In this document: positions 1-11,931 of the stretch, one piece after another
How positions within the stretch are numbered: position 1 is the stretch's first letter
How the letters are laid out: each line of letters starts with the position of its first letter
From: Petrosia ficiformis
Lineage: Eukaryota; Porifera; Demospongiae; Haplosclerida; Petrosiidae
Length of the DNA stretch: 64,000 nucleotides
Assembly: GCA_947044365.1 (NCBI GenBank)
Contig: OX345645.1
Coordinates: forward strand, 213,501-277,500
Reading direction: 5' to 3'
Notes under the pieces: model-generated
What the model saw: the letters and a program-made list of their open reading frames with translations, nothing else
What the model was told of the DNA's origin: nothing
Database searches by the model: none
Position numbers and translations under genes: made by a program

Positions 1-1
1 C

Positions 2-253
2 ATTCATAATCATTGGAGTATCATAACTATACCACGTGTATTACCAGTTATTAGATATACCGGTACTGCTACTAATAATAATAATAAAAGGCAAGATAAA
101 GACAAGAAAGATGAACAAGAATGGGTTGATCCTCATCTCCCTTCCTGGCCAGATGGTATAAATCCTCATACCGGAGAAATAGGAGGTCCTCGTGGTCCTG
201 AACCTACACGATATGGTGACTGGGAAAGAAAAGGACGAGTCTCAGATTTCTGA
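2..253 (+). CDS. SDHAF4: SDHAF4 (succinate dehydrogenase assembly factor 4), 3' part
   Basis: The frame is open from the window edge to the TGA at 251-253, so the 5' end lies outside. The C-terminal block is the diagnostic SDHAF4 (DUF1674) signature: [20 protein letters not shown] followed by RKGRVSDF and the stop. The upstream residues are basic and Asn/Lys-rich, as expected of a linker after a mitochondrial presequence. In the family this small matrix protein binds flavinylated SDHA and helps it join SDHB in complex II. Whether bases 2-50 are coding or the end of an intron cannot be decided, because no clear acceptor forces a boundary. It converges with NCBP1, whose stop lies 66 bp downstream. 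Confidence 0.9.
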   Translation: MHNHWSIITIPRVLPVIRYTGTATNNNNKRQDKDKKDEQEWVDPHLPSWPDGINPHTGEIGGPRGPEPTRYGDWERKGRVSDF

Positions 254-318
254 CGTACCATTCTCTTAGAAAAACTAAAATCATATTAAATTTTATTGTT
301 TTAATATGTACATAATGT

Positions 319-2970
319 TTACAAAAGTGTTTTAAATTCCTGGTATATTTCTAATATTCGTGGATCTGTTTCAGACCTGAAAACAGAAGATTCCAACAAA
401 TGAGAATATTGTTTCAATATAGGAAGATTCTGGGGAATATATCACATGATCAATATATCACATGATCAGGAAATGACACACCTCCACAAGTAGTTGTCTT
501 AGATGATCAAGTACACATGAGAACCATGTGGTCTCATAGTCTATAGCCTCCTGATCACATCGGGTCAGGTGAGCAGCCAATAATGAAACTAATCCCTTTA
601 AATACAGAAATGTATTAGTATAGTATAATACATACATGATACATAGTATAGACAGGGCTGCTAGGATTAGGAATCAAAATGGTAGATAACCTAAATGAGA
701 ACTATTGAGTTTGCAAGCAACTCAATGTAATATGTAATATGGTTATTATAATTTATACCTCACAAATGGCCAACGAGACTTCTCTTTGTTCTTTGTTTCT
801 CTCATCAACTTTCTCTTCAAGCTCCATTGCTCTCCATTCCACTTCTTGTCTCTCTTCAAGTCCACCAGTAACTTCATCTAATCCCTGAAAATAAGATTAA
901 TTAAATAGTCAATGATTTTCACATTTTTCAGTCAGTGAGTCAGCTCTCAATACTTACAGATTTTTGTTTCAATTCATATTTCACTTCTTCCAACTGTTTA
1001 CTAGCCTATAGAGAAACACTCATATATCATAACGCAAGATATTAAAACTCACTTGTTTTAAACTAGAAGAGACTCTGAACAATACACCTTTCACAACATC
1101 CCATGAGAAACGACTAATGAATTATTTATTCATAGGTTATTAATAAATTACGTATCAATTAATTATAATGACCTTGTAAACAGTACCATTTCAGAGGTAA
1201 ATAGCCATTTTATCACAACCAGATTATCAATTATTTGTTGACGAACTAATCTATCTATAACTAAACAATGGACCTGAGAAATAAGAGACAAACCCTCTCA
1301 TTAATTAAATTAATTAATTAGTGCTCATTATCACTCACTAGTGGATTAGATATGTAAAATTGTGCTACTGCATTTAAACAAATAATTTTAGTTTCATCCC
1401 CATCCAAAAGATCAAGAAACAATGAACGAAATCTATAATAATAACTGATGAAGTTATGTAGTGTGTCATAATTATAGTCTTACTTATGAAGAGCAGTGAA
1501 GCAATGGCTGATTGTTTTCTCACCAACATGTAAAACACAATGTGCGAGTATAGATATTTTGATTTGTAGAGTCTCTGAAATAAATATAATTAGATATAAG
1601 AGGAAAAAGTGGATAAGGAGAGGAGGAGGTGAAGAATGATAATTACATACTGGATTCATCAGATACAATATCCTCAGGTAGATACGAGGAAGCAGAGTTA
1701 ATGAGAGATAACAACTCTTCTATGGGTTCCTTTGCTCTGATGGCTTGTAATAGTTTTCTGGCTAGATCTATTCCGGGTATCTCTTCTATTATCATAAATA
1801 GATATAAACAATTACATAAATAGACATAGAATAGAACAGACCAGTTGATTGTTCAGTATAGAGGAACATTGGTTGAGGTATCGAGGGTAGAAGAGGAACT
1901 AATGGTTCTGGTACTAACTCAACAAATACTTCATAAGAAGCTAGTCTAAAGAATTGAAGTAATGTCTTGTTAATAAGTAAACTATGTATTTACCTGACAC
2001 ATCTTCCAAATACTTCATGAATAAACCATCGTGATGGATGGTCTGGAGCGCACTGCATACACCAGAACCTATAATACAAATGAGATTATATATGTAGGTG
2101 TGGTTTAATTAATATACCATCCATTCCAATCCCAGATATATTGATAGTTACTAAGATGATATGAAAACCACCAAGCAAATCTAGATGTAAAGAAATCGTA
2201 TAAAACATGTTTAAATTGGACACACCCACCTATTAGCCACAACATAATTCATATGATCAAGATGAGAGAATAAGAGATTAGTAAGTTGTGTCAACTGATT
2301 CACAAAGGGTTAAAAAAATAACTGATTAATTTCAGGTGGGTGTGGTCATAATACACAATAGGATACAATAGTAGGAAAAGTAGCAGCTCTTATTTTACAT
2401 AGTTCTATAATTAGAGAACCGTAGTATACAAGAGAATGGGGCGGGGCTGGTAACTGAAAGATTAGTCCAAATAATACCTGTTATAATATAATACATAATT
2501 ATATATTACATACATGCATAATGCACAAATTGCACATACATATAATACATACATATAATACATACATATAATACATAAATATAATACATACATATAATAC
2601 ATAAATATAATACATACATATGTACATAACATACATACTACATATGTACATACATTATTCTAAAGAGGTCTTTGTGGCTAGGTATTCACTAGCCAAAATT
2701 TTAAAAAAGAAAAAGAGCCAATGTTTTGACATCTATTCAGGTCTCTTCATCAGGTCATAAAAGTAAAACCAGTGATGAGACTTATATAGATACAAGTAAG
2801 AGAAGATAATGGGGTAAAAAAATAAACAAAATAATAATAATAAATAAATAAATAATAATAAAGGCATTGTAGTCTAAACAGGTTATTGGTAACAACATTG
2901 TACAATAACCTTGTTTGATAATAACTGTTTATTTAGACTCTATCTTGTTTATGTTTAGACTACAATACCC

Positions 2971-3013
<43 letters not shown>

Positions 3014-5796
3014 GTTTATTTATTACCTATTATCTTTTTTTAATGTATCTACAGTATATAAGTCTCATCACTGGTTTCACTTTTATGCCCTGATGATGAG
3101 ACCTGAATAGGTGTTGAAACGTTGTCTCTTTTACTTTTTCAAGAGATATTTTGGTTAGTGAAAATACATACATACATACATATTATATACATACGCATTC
3201 ATACAAGCATATACATACATACATACATAGAACTTAAAACTAATAAATATATAATAATGATTATTTATAATATAATTATGTGTCCATATGTTATACCTCA
3301 ACCAAGATATATTCCATTGGTATATGATGTAATCGTTCTACTAATATATTCAATTGGAGAGCACTGTATAAAAGTGGGTGTGGTAATGAGTAAATCTAGT
3401 GATGATGTCATACTTACCAATGTTTTCTATTGGTCGAATGAGACAATATTGTTGAATATATTAATTCTGTTGCTAGGTAACGAGCACTGGAGTCTATTGC
3501 AGGTAATGTCAGATTCTGAAAATCATTATTCAATAATCATTAAAAATTATAATAATATATAATCTTACAGAATGTGCTGGAAGATCATTTTCACCAAAAC
3601 ACTGAAATACAGCTGAGGGCAATGGATAGGTAGAATCACAAGTATGGCCTGGTACAACGATATTGTGTAGAGGATGCTAAATCAGAAATGATAGTCACGT
3701 GATAGTCATGTGACATAATAAACTTACAGAATAAGCTGACGATATTTCAGAATCAAAAGCTACATATGGTCTAAGTACAATGTTTTCCTAATAACAGTAA
3801 GAATTTAATTACTTTTAATTAACTAGAATATTGTTTACTTTCCATCCTTCGTCTTTCATCTTTAATATTTGTATCCATAGCAACTCAAGATACTAAATAC
3901 AAAAACAATGGTATTTATTAATTATTAAAAGATAATCAGGGGCACATTACATCTCTTTGTGGGTGTGGTCTATCAGTAGTCCAAACTTGTAAAGCAGGTA
4001 AGTATGTGGTATGACGCTTACTAAAAAACAGACCAACAATATCCACACATGTATTATTATATACATACCTCATATATGTATCAATAGTTGTTAAGATACG
4101 ATCTAATTCAGTCTGTCGTTTAGATAGAAGCTCTCCTGCTACCCAGGGGAGTGCAGAGAGGACTATATATGTATACCAATCTGAACGTAACTGTAATAAT
4201 GATATAACCATTATAACCATTATAATGATATAATAATATATTACCATTATAATGATATAATATATACCATTATAATGATATAATATTATAATGATATAAT
4301 ATATACCATTATAATGATATAATAATATATACCATTATAATGATATAATAATATAATACCATTATAATGATAATACCATTATAGTGATACATACATGTAA
4401 TATTCTTTATCGAATATAACATAACTTGATTATACCACAAACCAAAGACAAACTCATATCCCATTATGATGATAGTAACACTATTATTCAGCTGTACTAT
4501 ACATGAATATACAATTATACACATACTTACACATGTACATACATACATACAGATAGATATGTATTATACATACCTGTGATATACCTGGCTCATAAGTTAC
4601 TGTCATAAATGTATCAAATAGAGATATAATAGATGATGATGGAATGACTCGTGAATTAACTAAATCAGCAATGAAGCGAACCTATTATTAATAGATTATT
4701 AATAGATTATTAATAGATTATTAATAGATCATGATAATCAATTTAATAATGATAGGGACTAACAAGTGTTTTAATTTTCTGAAAGTTATTAACAGATAAA
4801 GCTAGTTTGAGATCCTCCAATAATAGATCGACCACCTAATAATGATATTCATACTTGTAACCATAACAACCTATTACTACACTAACCTCTTCACCAACAT
4901 CAAATTTTCGTGCATTTAGAATACCTACAAGTGCAGAATACACTGTAGTCTTTTCTGCCAAATCCCCTGCACTAATTAAACCACATCCACCTCATTAATA
5001 ATTAATTATGGCATAACTCACTTACCATCGTGTGATTATTTTAATTATATGATCTTTATATTCTGTCAACTCATTGCAAATAATTTCTGATAAATTCTCT
5101 AAATTACTTTCCAATGATGATTGTGTCTATTAAATATAACATATTAGTATATCAGTGTTCTGCCCAGGATATTTAGAGTGGTGGTTGGATTTTACATGAA
5201 TTTAGTGCTGTTTATCCAGTATATAGTTAATTCTGTCTCAGTAGCCCATATCTGAGAGGTGGTTAAAAGGTGGTTAATTTATCTAAGAGGTGGCTAATTC
5301 ATCTGAGAGGTGGTTATTCCCGACCAGTGCCGACCAGTGTGGGCAGAACACTGGTATATTCCAGTATACTTGTCAAGATATTCTCTACTATCTATTGTAG
5401 CTATTAATATCATTTTACAAGCCGGATCCCAATATACAATGAATATAGTTAGTCCATATTCAATCCCAAAACCCAAACTAACCTCTATACTGAAATGAAA
5501 CGCATTTCTTTCAGAGAGTACTTACTAAATATAAATACAATATTCATGAAATGTTACCTTCTCTCCCAATCTCACAACAAGAGACTCAAGTTTATCTTCA
5601 GTAGATATTTCCACATTTCCCCTCCCACCTGATCCTCTTCTTCCTGGATCACTCCATCTTCCTCTCTTAATACGAGGAGGACCTGTAAAATAAATATAAA
5701 GTAAAATGACACATTTATATAATAATTCATACCATCTCTTATCTCATAATCATCTCTAGATCGTTTTCTCTCTTCTCTCCAACTCCAACTAGCCAT
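319..5796 (-). CDS. NCBP1: NCBP1 / CBP80, nuclear cap-binding protein subunit 1 (multi-exon)
   Basis: A spliced minus-strand gene. The ATG at 5794-5796 begins MASWSWREERKRSRDDYE; exon 1 ends at 5733 and exon 2 (5558-5682) gives an Arg/Gly-rich stretch followed by TEDKLESLVVRLGEK. Exon segments match CBP80 in order: LRSDWYTYIVLSALPWVAGE (about 4100-4200), LPALQVWTTDRPHPQRD (about 3950-4020), and the C-terminal helices GLDEVTGGLEERQEVEWRAM (about 770-890), GLVSLLAAHLTRCDQEAID (about 480-590) and SETDPRILEIYQEFKTLL before the TAA at 319-321. CBP80 is the MIF4G-repeat scaffold of the nuclear cap-binding complex and acts with CBP20 in splicing, export and decay. Introns carry microsatellites, a fold-back element (2683-3166) and a 201-bp TIR element (5153-5353). 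Not every internal exon was delimited. Confidence 0.9.
2515..2660. repeat. (ATACAT)n-type microsatellite in NCBP1 intron
   Basis: Runs of tacata/taatacata with minor variation fill this stretch just left of the fold-back element. No coding potential is seen. Confidence 0.8.
2683..3166. mobile_element. Fold-back (long inverted repeat) element with hammerhead-like core
   Basis: The left arm (about 2683-2905) is the imperfect reverse complement of the right arm (about 2915-3166). Both share blocks such as 'accagtgatgagacttata', 'ctattcaggtctc' and the outer 'cactarccaaaat'. The centre is a short stem, ggttattg...caataacc. (TAA/TTA)n tracts lie inside each arm. On the + strand the right arm holds CTGATGA (3090-3096), a potential stem-loop around acct-gaat-aggt, then GAAAC (3116-3120) and GTTGTC. 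This arrangement resembles the hammerhead motifs known from Penelope-like retroelements. No reverse transcriptase or transposase ORF is present, so the element is non-autonomous or a remnant. It sits in an NCBP1 intron. Confidence 0.7.
4200..4385. repeat. Short tandem repeats 'ccattataatgatata'
   Basis: About nine imperfect copies of a 16-20 bp AT-rich unit (accattataatgatataat) lie immediately upstream (minus strand) of an NCBP1 exon acceptor. They are intronic. Confidence 0.8.
5153..5353. mobile_element. 201-bp MITE-like element with 14-bp TIRs
   Basis: A perfect terminal inverted repeat, CAGTGTTCTGCCCA at 5153-5166 and its reverse complement at 5340-5353, encloses a 201-bp segment. GTATAT occurs directly on both outer sides (5147-5152 and 5354-5359), a possible target duplication. 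The interior contains repeated 'gagaggtggttaa' motifs and no ORF. The CAGTG ends suggest a hAT-type superfamily, but the duplication is shorter than the usual 8 bp. It lies in an NCBP1 intron. Confidence 0.6.
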
Positions 5797-5871
5797 GCTG
5801 GATCTAAGCTGCCACACCCACTTAATTTTTAACCCTTTACTACCTCCAATGTGAAGGCGGTTTAGTCAAAC
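5797..5871. promoter_or_regulatory. NCBP1/HAUS6 divergent promoter region
   Basis: Only 75 bp separate the NCBP1 ATG (minus) from the HAUS6 ATG (plus), so both transcripts must start inside or very near this gap, or inside the neighbour's leader. It contains a CACCC box (gccacaccca, 5811-5820) and no obvious TATA box. Confidence 0.6.
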
Positions 5872-6034
5872 ATGGCTGTACTTGCAGAGGCACAAATGGT
5901 CATAGACATAAAGGAGATATGGTTTACTAACATGTTACTGCTAAAATTGGATCCATTTACACTAGAGGATAAACATAAGATCTCTTTTAAGAGGTAAAAA
6001 AAGAGAGTGTGTTTATAATCATGTTTTTGTGTAC

Positions 6035-6079
<45 letters not shown>

Positions 6080-9050
6080 ATATTTATATAGGGATATGTT
6101 TGTTCTTCCTAATCGAAAGGGTATGGAAGTTATACTCCATTACCTCTTCTCTCAACTCGATTCTCTTCTCACATACGAGAGGTTTAGAGACTGTTGGCCT
6201 GTCTATGATAAAAAACAAGAGCAGTTGTTCAGAAGACAGTGTGTCAACTGGTTAGCTAGCATTGCTAAGGTTAGTATTTCATAGTGTTTAGAGATATTCT
6301 TATTATCTTTGTCTCTTAGGATGAACCAAACTCTGGATTACCTCGTGCTGGTGCCTCTTTACTTTTATCACCAGGAGGTCAGTAAATTCATTTATTTGAC
6401 ACAATACCTTTCTTTTCATGCCATCTATCCATCTATCTATCCATCTGTCTATCCACCTCCTAGGAGACAAGTTTTATCAGCTTTTACTGAACTTTTCCTT
6501 TTATTGTTTGCGAGCAGTTTGTCTGAGGGAAGCCAAACCACTTGGTAACACCTACTACACACATGTATTACAATTCACATATGTTTGTTTCTCACAGAGA
6601 AAAAGTTATTAATACCAGATAGTGTGTTGAATATTGGTAGTAGTGTTGAGTCATCTATGAGAGATTTGTATGAACTATCACTGAATATTAATATCGTTAG
6701 ACATTGTCACCATGTTGTGTCTAGACTTAAATATATGGAGAATAATTTACATGATCAATGGAGACAATATGCCATGTGAGGAGTTACAATGTTCTATATA
6801 TCAACTGTTATATCTATCTATCTATTCTATCTATCTATTTATAAATACATGTAATATATAGGGAATTAATTAGTGATTATCGATCAACTTCCAAACAGAG
6901 AAGAGACAAGATGAGTCAACTTAATGAATTGAGACAACAACATAATATGATGAGTCTAACCACACCTATCAGGTATACACACTCTCTATCTATCTATCTC
7001 TATCTATCTACAATGTATCTCTATTGCTTTTTTTTATTTACTTATAAAGTGAAAATCAAAGAGAATTATTAAAGGAGAAGGTATTAAAATATAATATTTT
7101 TATAATCATTGCTATAACTCTCTTATCAGGTATGTGGATTATGGGACAAGGTAAACTCCTTTTTGAATGTCACTACTCATGAGAGAGAAGTGCTAGAATC
7201 CATTTTAAAATCATCACATACTAAGTATATAATTAAAGGAAACGATATATCATTTAAGGTCTGTGTGTGTATGTGTGTGTGTTGTGTCTGTGAAAACATT
7301 AATTGAATCTACAATTCTTAAACCAGATACCAGATGAAGTAGTTCACCAAATGACATCATCATCATCACAGGATATCCAAGAAGAAGACAAGATAAATCT
7401 TGTTAGGTAAGAGTCAGTCCCTTCAATTTAATAAATAATTATGTTTCACAATAAGGTTAATAGAAGTGTGTAACTATGCATTGGAAATACTATCTAAACA
7501 TTTGAGAAGAGGTATATATCTATATAATTATATATAGCCATTGTTTAAACTTCTATTCCAGGAGGTCTACCTGAACTACAAAATGAAATACATTTTATTA
7601 ATAATGAATTACATTCTCATAAAGGCCATGTCCACTCAGTTCAGAGTTTAAGGTGCCGTCTGTCTGTAGATCTATTTTATATTTATCTATCTATTTATCT
7701 GTTTGTACTAGACATTCACTATCAAAATTAAAAGAGAAGTTATCAATGAAATGTACAGAACTTGAAGAAATGTTAAGTATATTGAAACAGCAACAAGAAG
7801 AGGATATTAGTGAACGTACTAGAGAAGAAAATCCAGTGATTCATATATCTCCTGTTTTATTACCAGTATGAGATTATATATTATTAATATTATAACTATT
7901 AATATCTAATAATTAGGTTATGGATTTCTCATTATTACCTCCTTCACCTGATCCTCATAAGTTAACACCACTCACTCCATGTACTGGTACGGATAGCTCC
8001 ATACCTTATCATCAGTCAATACCATTACAATATACAGGTATCTTTATATTAAAACAATCCACTTACTATTAATTAATTAGAGGAGTTTCCTCTGAAATCT
8101 ATTTTCAGTCTCGACTCCTGAAGCAGTTCAATCTATTTCTCAGCAAATAGCAGGTCTATCTCGTTTAACAGTAACCACACCTACTAATAATATAACTGAT
8201 GATACCGATAAAAGACAGACACGTATACCCTCATATAAAACTGGTTTAACCAGAATTAAAAAAAAATCCCGTCAGACAAATTGTAAAAATGTTAGAACAC
8301 CTCAAAATATAGTTCCTCATGTGACTGATAATGTGACTGATAATGTGACTGATCATGTGACTCCATATACTCAATCACCAGTTTTGTCACCTCATGTGAC
8401 ACAGTCCAACCAATCACAACATAATGTAATATCACCTCATGAAATTCTTGCTGAGCAAGTTAGTTAATATTATATTATAATATATTATTAATGATTTTTG
8501 TTTTATTTTGAGATTGCTGGTGTTATAGTATCGGATACTACTCCAAACTCATCAGTTCAAGTGAGATCTATTATTATATACTTATGAATAATTATTATAT
8601 ATATCTTGTTATAGTATCATTCAGTAACAGATACTGTGGATGCTTTAGGTTAGTATGACTATAATATATGTATATACAACTAATTAATTATAGTATTACG
8701 TATGTTAATGAGGTCGGATTTTTTTTTCAGGTCAAGAAGCTTTTATTTCAAAAGATAAGATTTTACGAACTCCTCAAAAACTTTCCTTTACAACAACACC
8801 TGGTATAAGAACCACACCAAGTATAATAACAACCACACCCATTTTAAACACCTCGTCTCAGTCTAGTTTTGATTTATTTAGTAGTGAAATACCACCAACT
8901 CCATATCGACTTGTTGATCTAGATCTTCAATCTGACTCTACTCCTGAAGGTATGGGAACGAGAGACCAGTCTGAAAGCCCTTTACCATTAACATTTGATA
9001 ATGAAGAACATAATGTATCAACTGGTTACCTCATTGATCTCAATACATGA
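5872..9050 (+). CDS. HAUS6: HAUS6, augmin complex subunit 6 (multi-exon)
   Basis: Starts at ATG 5872 (MAVLAEAQMVIDIKEIWFTN); exon 1 ends at 5993. Exon 2 (from about 6091) gives NRKGMEVILHYLFSQLDSLL and RDCWPVYDKKQEQLFRRQC. This aligns with the conserved N-terminal HAUS6 block (in human 'FCWPPFDQKSDTEFRKHC'). The next exons give GASLLLSPGG, as in human 'GSLFLSPGG'. Coiled-coil-like exons follow (about 6850-7840, e.g. KLKEKLSMKCTELEEMLSIL), then a Ser/Thr/Pro-rich tail ending YLIDLNT before TGA at 9048-9050. HAUS6 belongs to the eight-subunit augmin complex that recruits gamma-tubulin to spindle microtubules. The last exon and several phases were checked; some short central exons are approximate. 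A (TA)n tract (6042-6076) occupies intron 1. Confidence 0.85.
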
Positions 9051-9225
9051 AAACATGGGAATGAGGATATATTTCAGGTATTAGTTGTATTATAAAATCA
9101 AACTTTATTTCTTTGACATTTAAAATGATAATCTAATTAGAATTTAAAATGTCATTTTTTATCGGACGTTTTTTTTTAAATTAAAAATAGTTCATGTGTA
9201 AAATTAGATTGCAAATATCAATAAA

Positions 9226-10917
9226 TTACACATCAGTGGATTCTAAAAACAAAGTTGTAACAAATCCAAAATCACATCTTGGTGTAGTCATTGGTACAGC
9301 AGGTGACCATGTCTCACTCTCTATATTGTAAATCTCCATAGATTGTAGAATAGATCGTCCATCATACCCTCCAAACACATACAATTCTTTTCCCATTGCA
9401 CCAACTCCAGGACTATTCCGTGGTGTTGACATGTTTGTGATAATATTCCACACGTCAGTATGTGGATCATATCTCTCTACTGAACTTAAATGGGTCTTTC
9501 CATCATAACCTCCTATAGCATATATATGACCTCCAGCTGACACAACTCCAGGTCGACTCCTTGGTGTTGTAAGAGCTGCTACATTCTCCCATTTCTTGCA
9601 GTCAATTAACTTCTCTACAGAGTCCAAACGACCATGGTTATTTGCACCTCCTATGACATACAATTCTCCTTCTATCACAGTTGCTTGAACGTATGACCTA
9701 GCTTGTTGCAATGGTGGACCATCTCTCCAATCTCCTCTTTTAGGATTGAATATTTCTACATGATTCAGATGTTGAGAGCCATCGTAACCTCCAATCACAA
9801 AGATCTCTCCTCTAAACACTACTGCAGCACTTGCACTGCGAGAATGAATAAGAGATGGTCCTTCACTCCATCGATCTAGAACTGGATTGTATATATCCAT
9901 TGTAGATAGTCTTTTGTTGCCATCACATCCACCAATAGAAAAGATTGTGTTTCCATGTACTACCATAGACATATGAGATTTCTTGTGTGGTAAAGAAGCT
10001 ATTGACTGCCATGCTCTATGCCTGCTGCTATACCTTTCACAAGATGATGTGATGTATTTGTTTGTATTACCTCCAACGATAAATATGGTTTTCAGGATTG
10101 ATGACAAGTATTGATTAGAATCGTGTTGCCTTTGCAATGTTGTCAAGGAGGTAGATTCAGTTCGATCTTCTTGTGACAAGTCTGCTGTGAAGTACTGGTC
10201 GATATCATTGGGAAGAGGTATTTGTAGCTGTGTCAGCAAGTGAGGTAGTTCCTTTTGTCGCATCAATGGATTATGACTAATCCACGAGAGTAGTAGATCA
10301 ATACTTAACTGATTATCAGAAGGATGAAAGAGATCCAGAAAATTGAAGAGTTTAGTAAGAGAAAAGGATAGGAAGCTATCATTACTGGATAGTTTAGTTA
10401 CACTCTGGTTTAACACATCAATGCATTTCTGTTCTAACTTATAATATCCATTATCATTTGCAAAGACAAGATATGCTATCACGTTAGTTAATTCGTCGAG
10501 AGTATTTGACATGAATTTACAGCAAGCTTTCTCAACTCTTGTTAATTTAAGGATTTTAGCAGCATAACAAAGAGCTCGTACTGTAGAAGGTGTAATTCTT
10601 AGTATAGATGTATAGAGAAATTCGATAAGCATATCAATTGCATAAATCTCTATATCAAGTTCGGAAAGAGTTATATGAGAGAGAGAAGTAGGCTTTGTAG
10701 ATAATAATTTACAGAGATAAGGTGAGCTTGCAGCTAAAATAACTCGATGAGCTGTGAATATGGCGTCTCTGATGTGTATTTGAATATCACAAAACTGATT
10801 TTGTCTACGAAGTTGATTAAGAGCCATGAATGTGAGAGTTGGTTGATGTGTATCATTAAGAGTGACTGCTGAACTGTCTTTGTCAATCATTTGGAAGAGA
10901 TGATTTTGGAGAGTCAT
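9226..10917 (-). CDS. Kelch-like protein (BTB-BACK-Kelch), single coding exon
   Basis: An uninterrupted frame of about 563 residues. The start is the ATG at 10915-10917 (MTLQNHLFQM); the in-frame GTG two codons upstream is not needed. Residues about 30-135 are a BTB domain (RRQNQFCDIQIHI...AHRVILAASSPYL), about 140-245 a BACK domain (AKILKLTRVEKACCKFM...LLLSWISHNP), and from about 280 six kelch blades with the GG / Tyr / Trp pattern (e.g. EIFVIGGYDGSQHLNHVEIF). Proteins of this type are Cullin-3 substrate adaptors. The specific KLHL orthologue cannot be named by eye. The CDS exon begins at an acceptor (exon to 10934); an intron (10935-11008) separates it from a non-coding leader upstream (about 11009-11170). 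It converges with HAUS6. Confidence 0.92.
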   Translation of the reverse strand: MTLQNHLFQMIDKDSSAVTLNDTHQPTLTFMALNQLRRQNQFCDIQIHIRDAIFTAHRVILAASSPYLCKLLSTKPTSLSHITLSELDIEIYAIDMLIEFLYTSILRITPSTVRALCYAAKILKLTRVEKACCKFMSNTLDELTNVIAYLVFANDNGYYKLEQKCIDVLNQSVTKLSSNDSFLSFSLTKLFNFLDLFHPSDNQLSIDLLLSWISHNPLMRQKELPHLLTQLQIPLPNDIDQYFTADLSQEDRTESTSLTTLQRQHDSNQYLSSILKTIFIVGGNTNKYITSSCERYSSRHRAWQSIASLPHKKSHMSMVVHGNTIFSIGGCDGNKRLSTMDIYNPVLDRWSEGPSLIHSRSASAAVVFRGEIFVIGGYDGSQHLNHVEIFNPKRGDWRDGPPLQQARSYVQATVIEGELYVIGGANNHGRLDSVEKLIDCKKWENVAALTTPRSRPGVVSAGGHIYAIGGYDGKTHLSSVERYDPHTDVWNIITNMSTPRNSPGVGAMGKELYVFGGYDGRSILQSMEIYNIESETWSPAVPMTTPRCDFGFVTTLFLESTDV

Positions 10918-11200
10918 TGTCACTACTATTTGGTCTGAATGTGATAATTAATAATAATAAATTTTAATCATAAGTTAGATTATTACTTTATATTTAACTG
11001 ATACTCACCATATAAAACAGTAAAGTGATTTCCTACAGTATAATAGATACCTCTACAAACTCTGCACACTGCCGTTTTCCACGTGTTGAATTTATATTTC
11101 CCACTATCTCGACTACGCATGCGCATTCTATTATTATTGTCACAAATAATTAATTTTGAAGTGATTGTTGCCATTCAAGTAGTCAATCATACATTCACCA
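10918..11200 (-). other. Spliced 5' leader of the Kelch-like gene
   Basis: On the minus strand a segment ending TTTTATATG at 11009 is followed by GTGAGTAT (donor) and, 74 bp later, ...CACATTCAG (acceptor) just before the ATG-bearing exon. This indicates a 5'UTR intron. The leader probably starts near 11170; no TATA box stands out. Confidence 0.5.
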
Positions 11201-11221
11201 TGTTAAATATCACTGATTTCA

Positions 11222-11500
11222 ATGAACACATCATCGTCCTATAATTATAATAGAGTATAAATATAATATTAATCATGTAATTATAAAGACATACATTTGA
11301 TAGGAATAGTAAGCATATCTCCAGTAGAGATGATGATATTCTATAAACATTATACGAATATTGGATAGAAAAATATAATAAGAACTACTTACTCACATTA
11401 GTAGGAGATCATCTATACTGTGCATTTCTCCAAGTAACATACATTTCTCATTAGGTAGTTGAGATACTATCAATATCGACAATGTTTCACTTAATTCTTG
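11222..11500 (-). CDS. Doubtful small spliced gene, unidentified
   Basis: Three minus-strand segments with good splice signals and agreeing phases. The first, about 11400-11500, reads NQELSETLSILIVSQLPNEK and continues to HSIDDLLL before GTGAGTAAGT. The second lies at about 11297-11341, between TTTATAG and GTATGTC. The third reads DDDVFIEISDI then TAA near 11200-11240. No initiator was found: upstream frames close quickly, so an earlier exon would be required. The product resembles no family I recognise. It could be chance, because AT-rich introns here give weak signals easily. Confidence 0.3.
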
Positions 11501-11931
11501 ATTGTAAAACCAAAATGCATACACATAATATTATACACACACTATAGCTAGCTAGTACATACATATAGTCGTGTATATACATACTTCCGTTCAGATTGCA
11601 AAGACTAGTGCAGTTTTAACGTCAACTTTGCATTTCTTTGTTATACTAATATCAGATTTATCGTCCAAACCGATGATTAATGATATGCTATGTGATATAA
11701 TTGTCACTCACTGAAGGAAGTAGTAATGCAGGAGGTATGTAAGTGATATAGATAAGAAGGAGGAGAAGAGGAGGATTGTGAAAAGTAGCATTAATATATA
11801 TATATATATAGTATATATGTATTAGAGTACAGTATGATGTGTGACATACCTAATTAATAATTATCACACTCATGAATAATGTTAATAAGTATTACACTCA
11901 GCAATAAAGGTCTGTCTGGTGAAAGAACAAA

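Noticed and set aside
3122..3562. Plus-strand 146-residue ORF in NCBP1 territory
   Set aside because: Covers microsatellite, the end of the fold-back element, and the antisense of NCBP1 introns and exons; low-complexity start.
5294..5498. Overlapping short ORFs on both strands
   Set aside because: They lie across the 201-bp TIR element and the NCBP1 intron, with no family resemblance.
10918..10923. GTG start for the Kelch-like protein (extended reading)
   Set aside because: A eukaryotic ATG two codons downstream is the natural start, and an acceptor precedes the exon.
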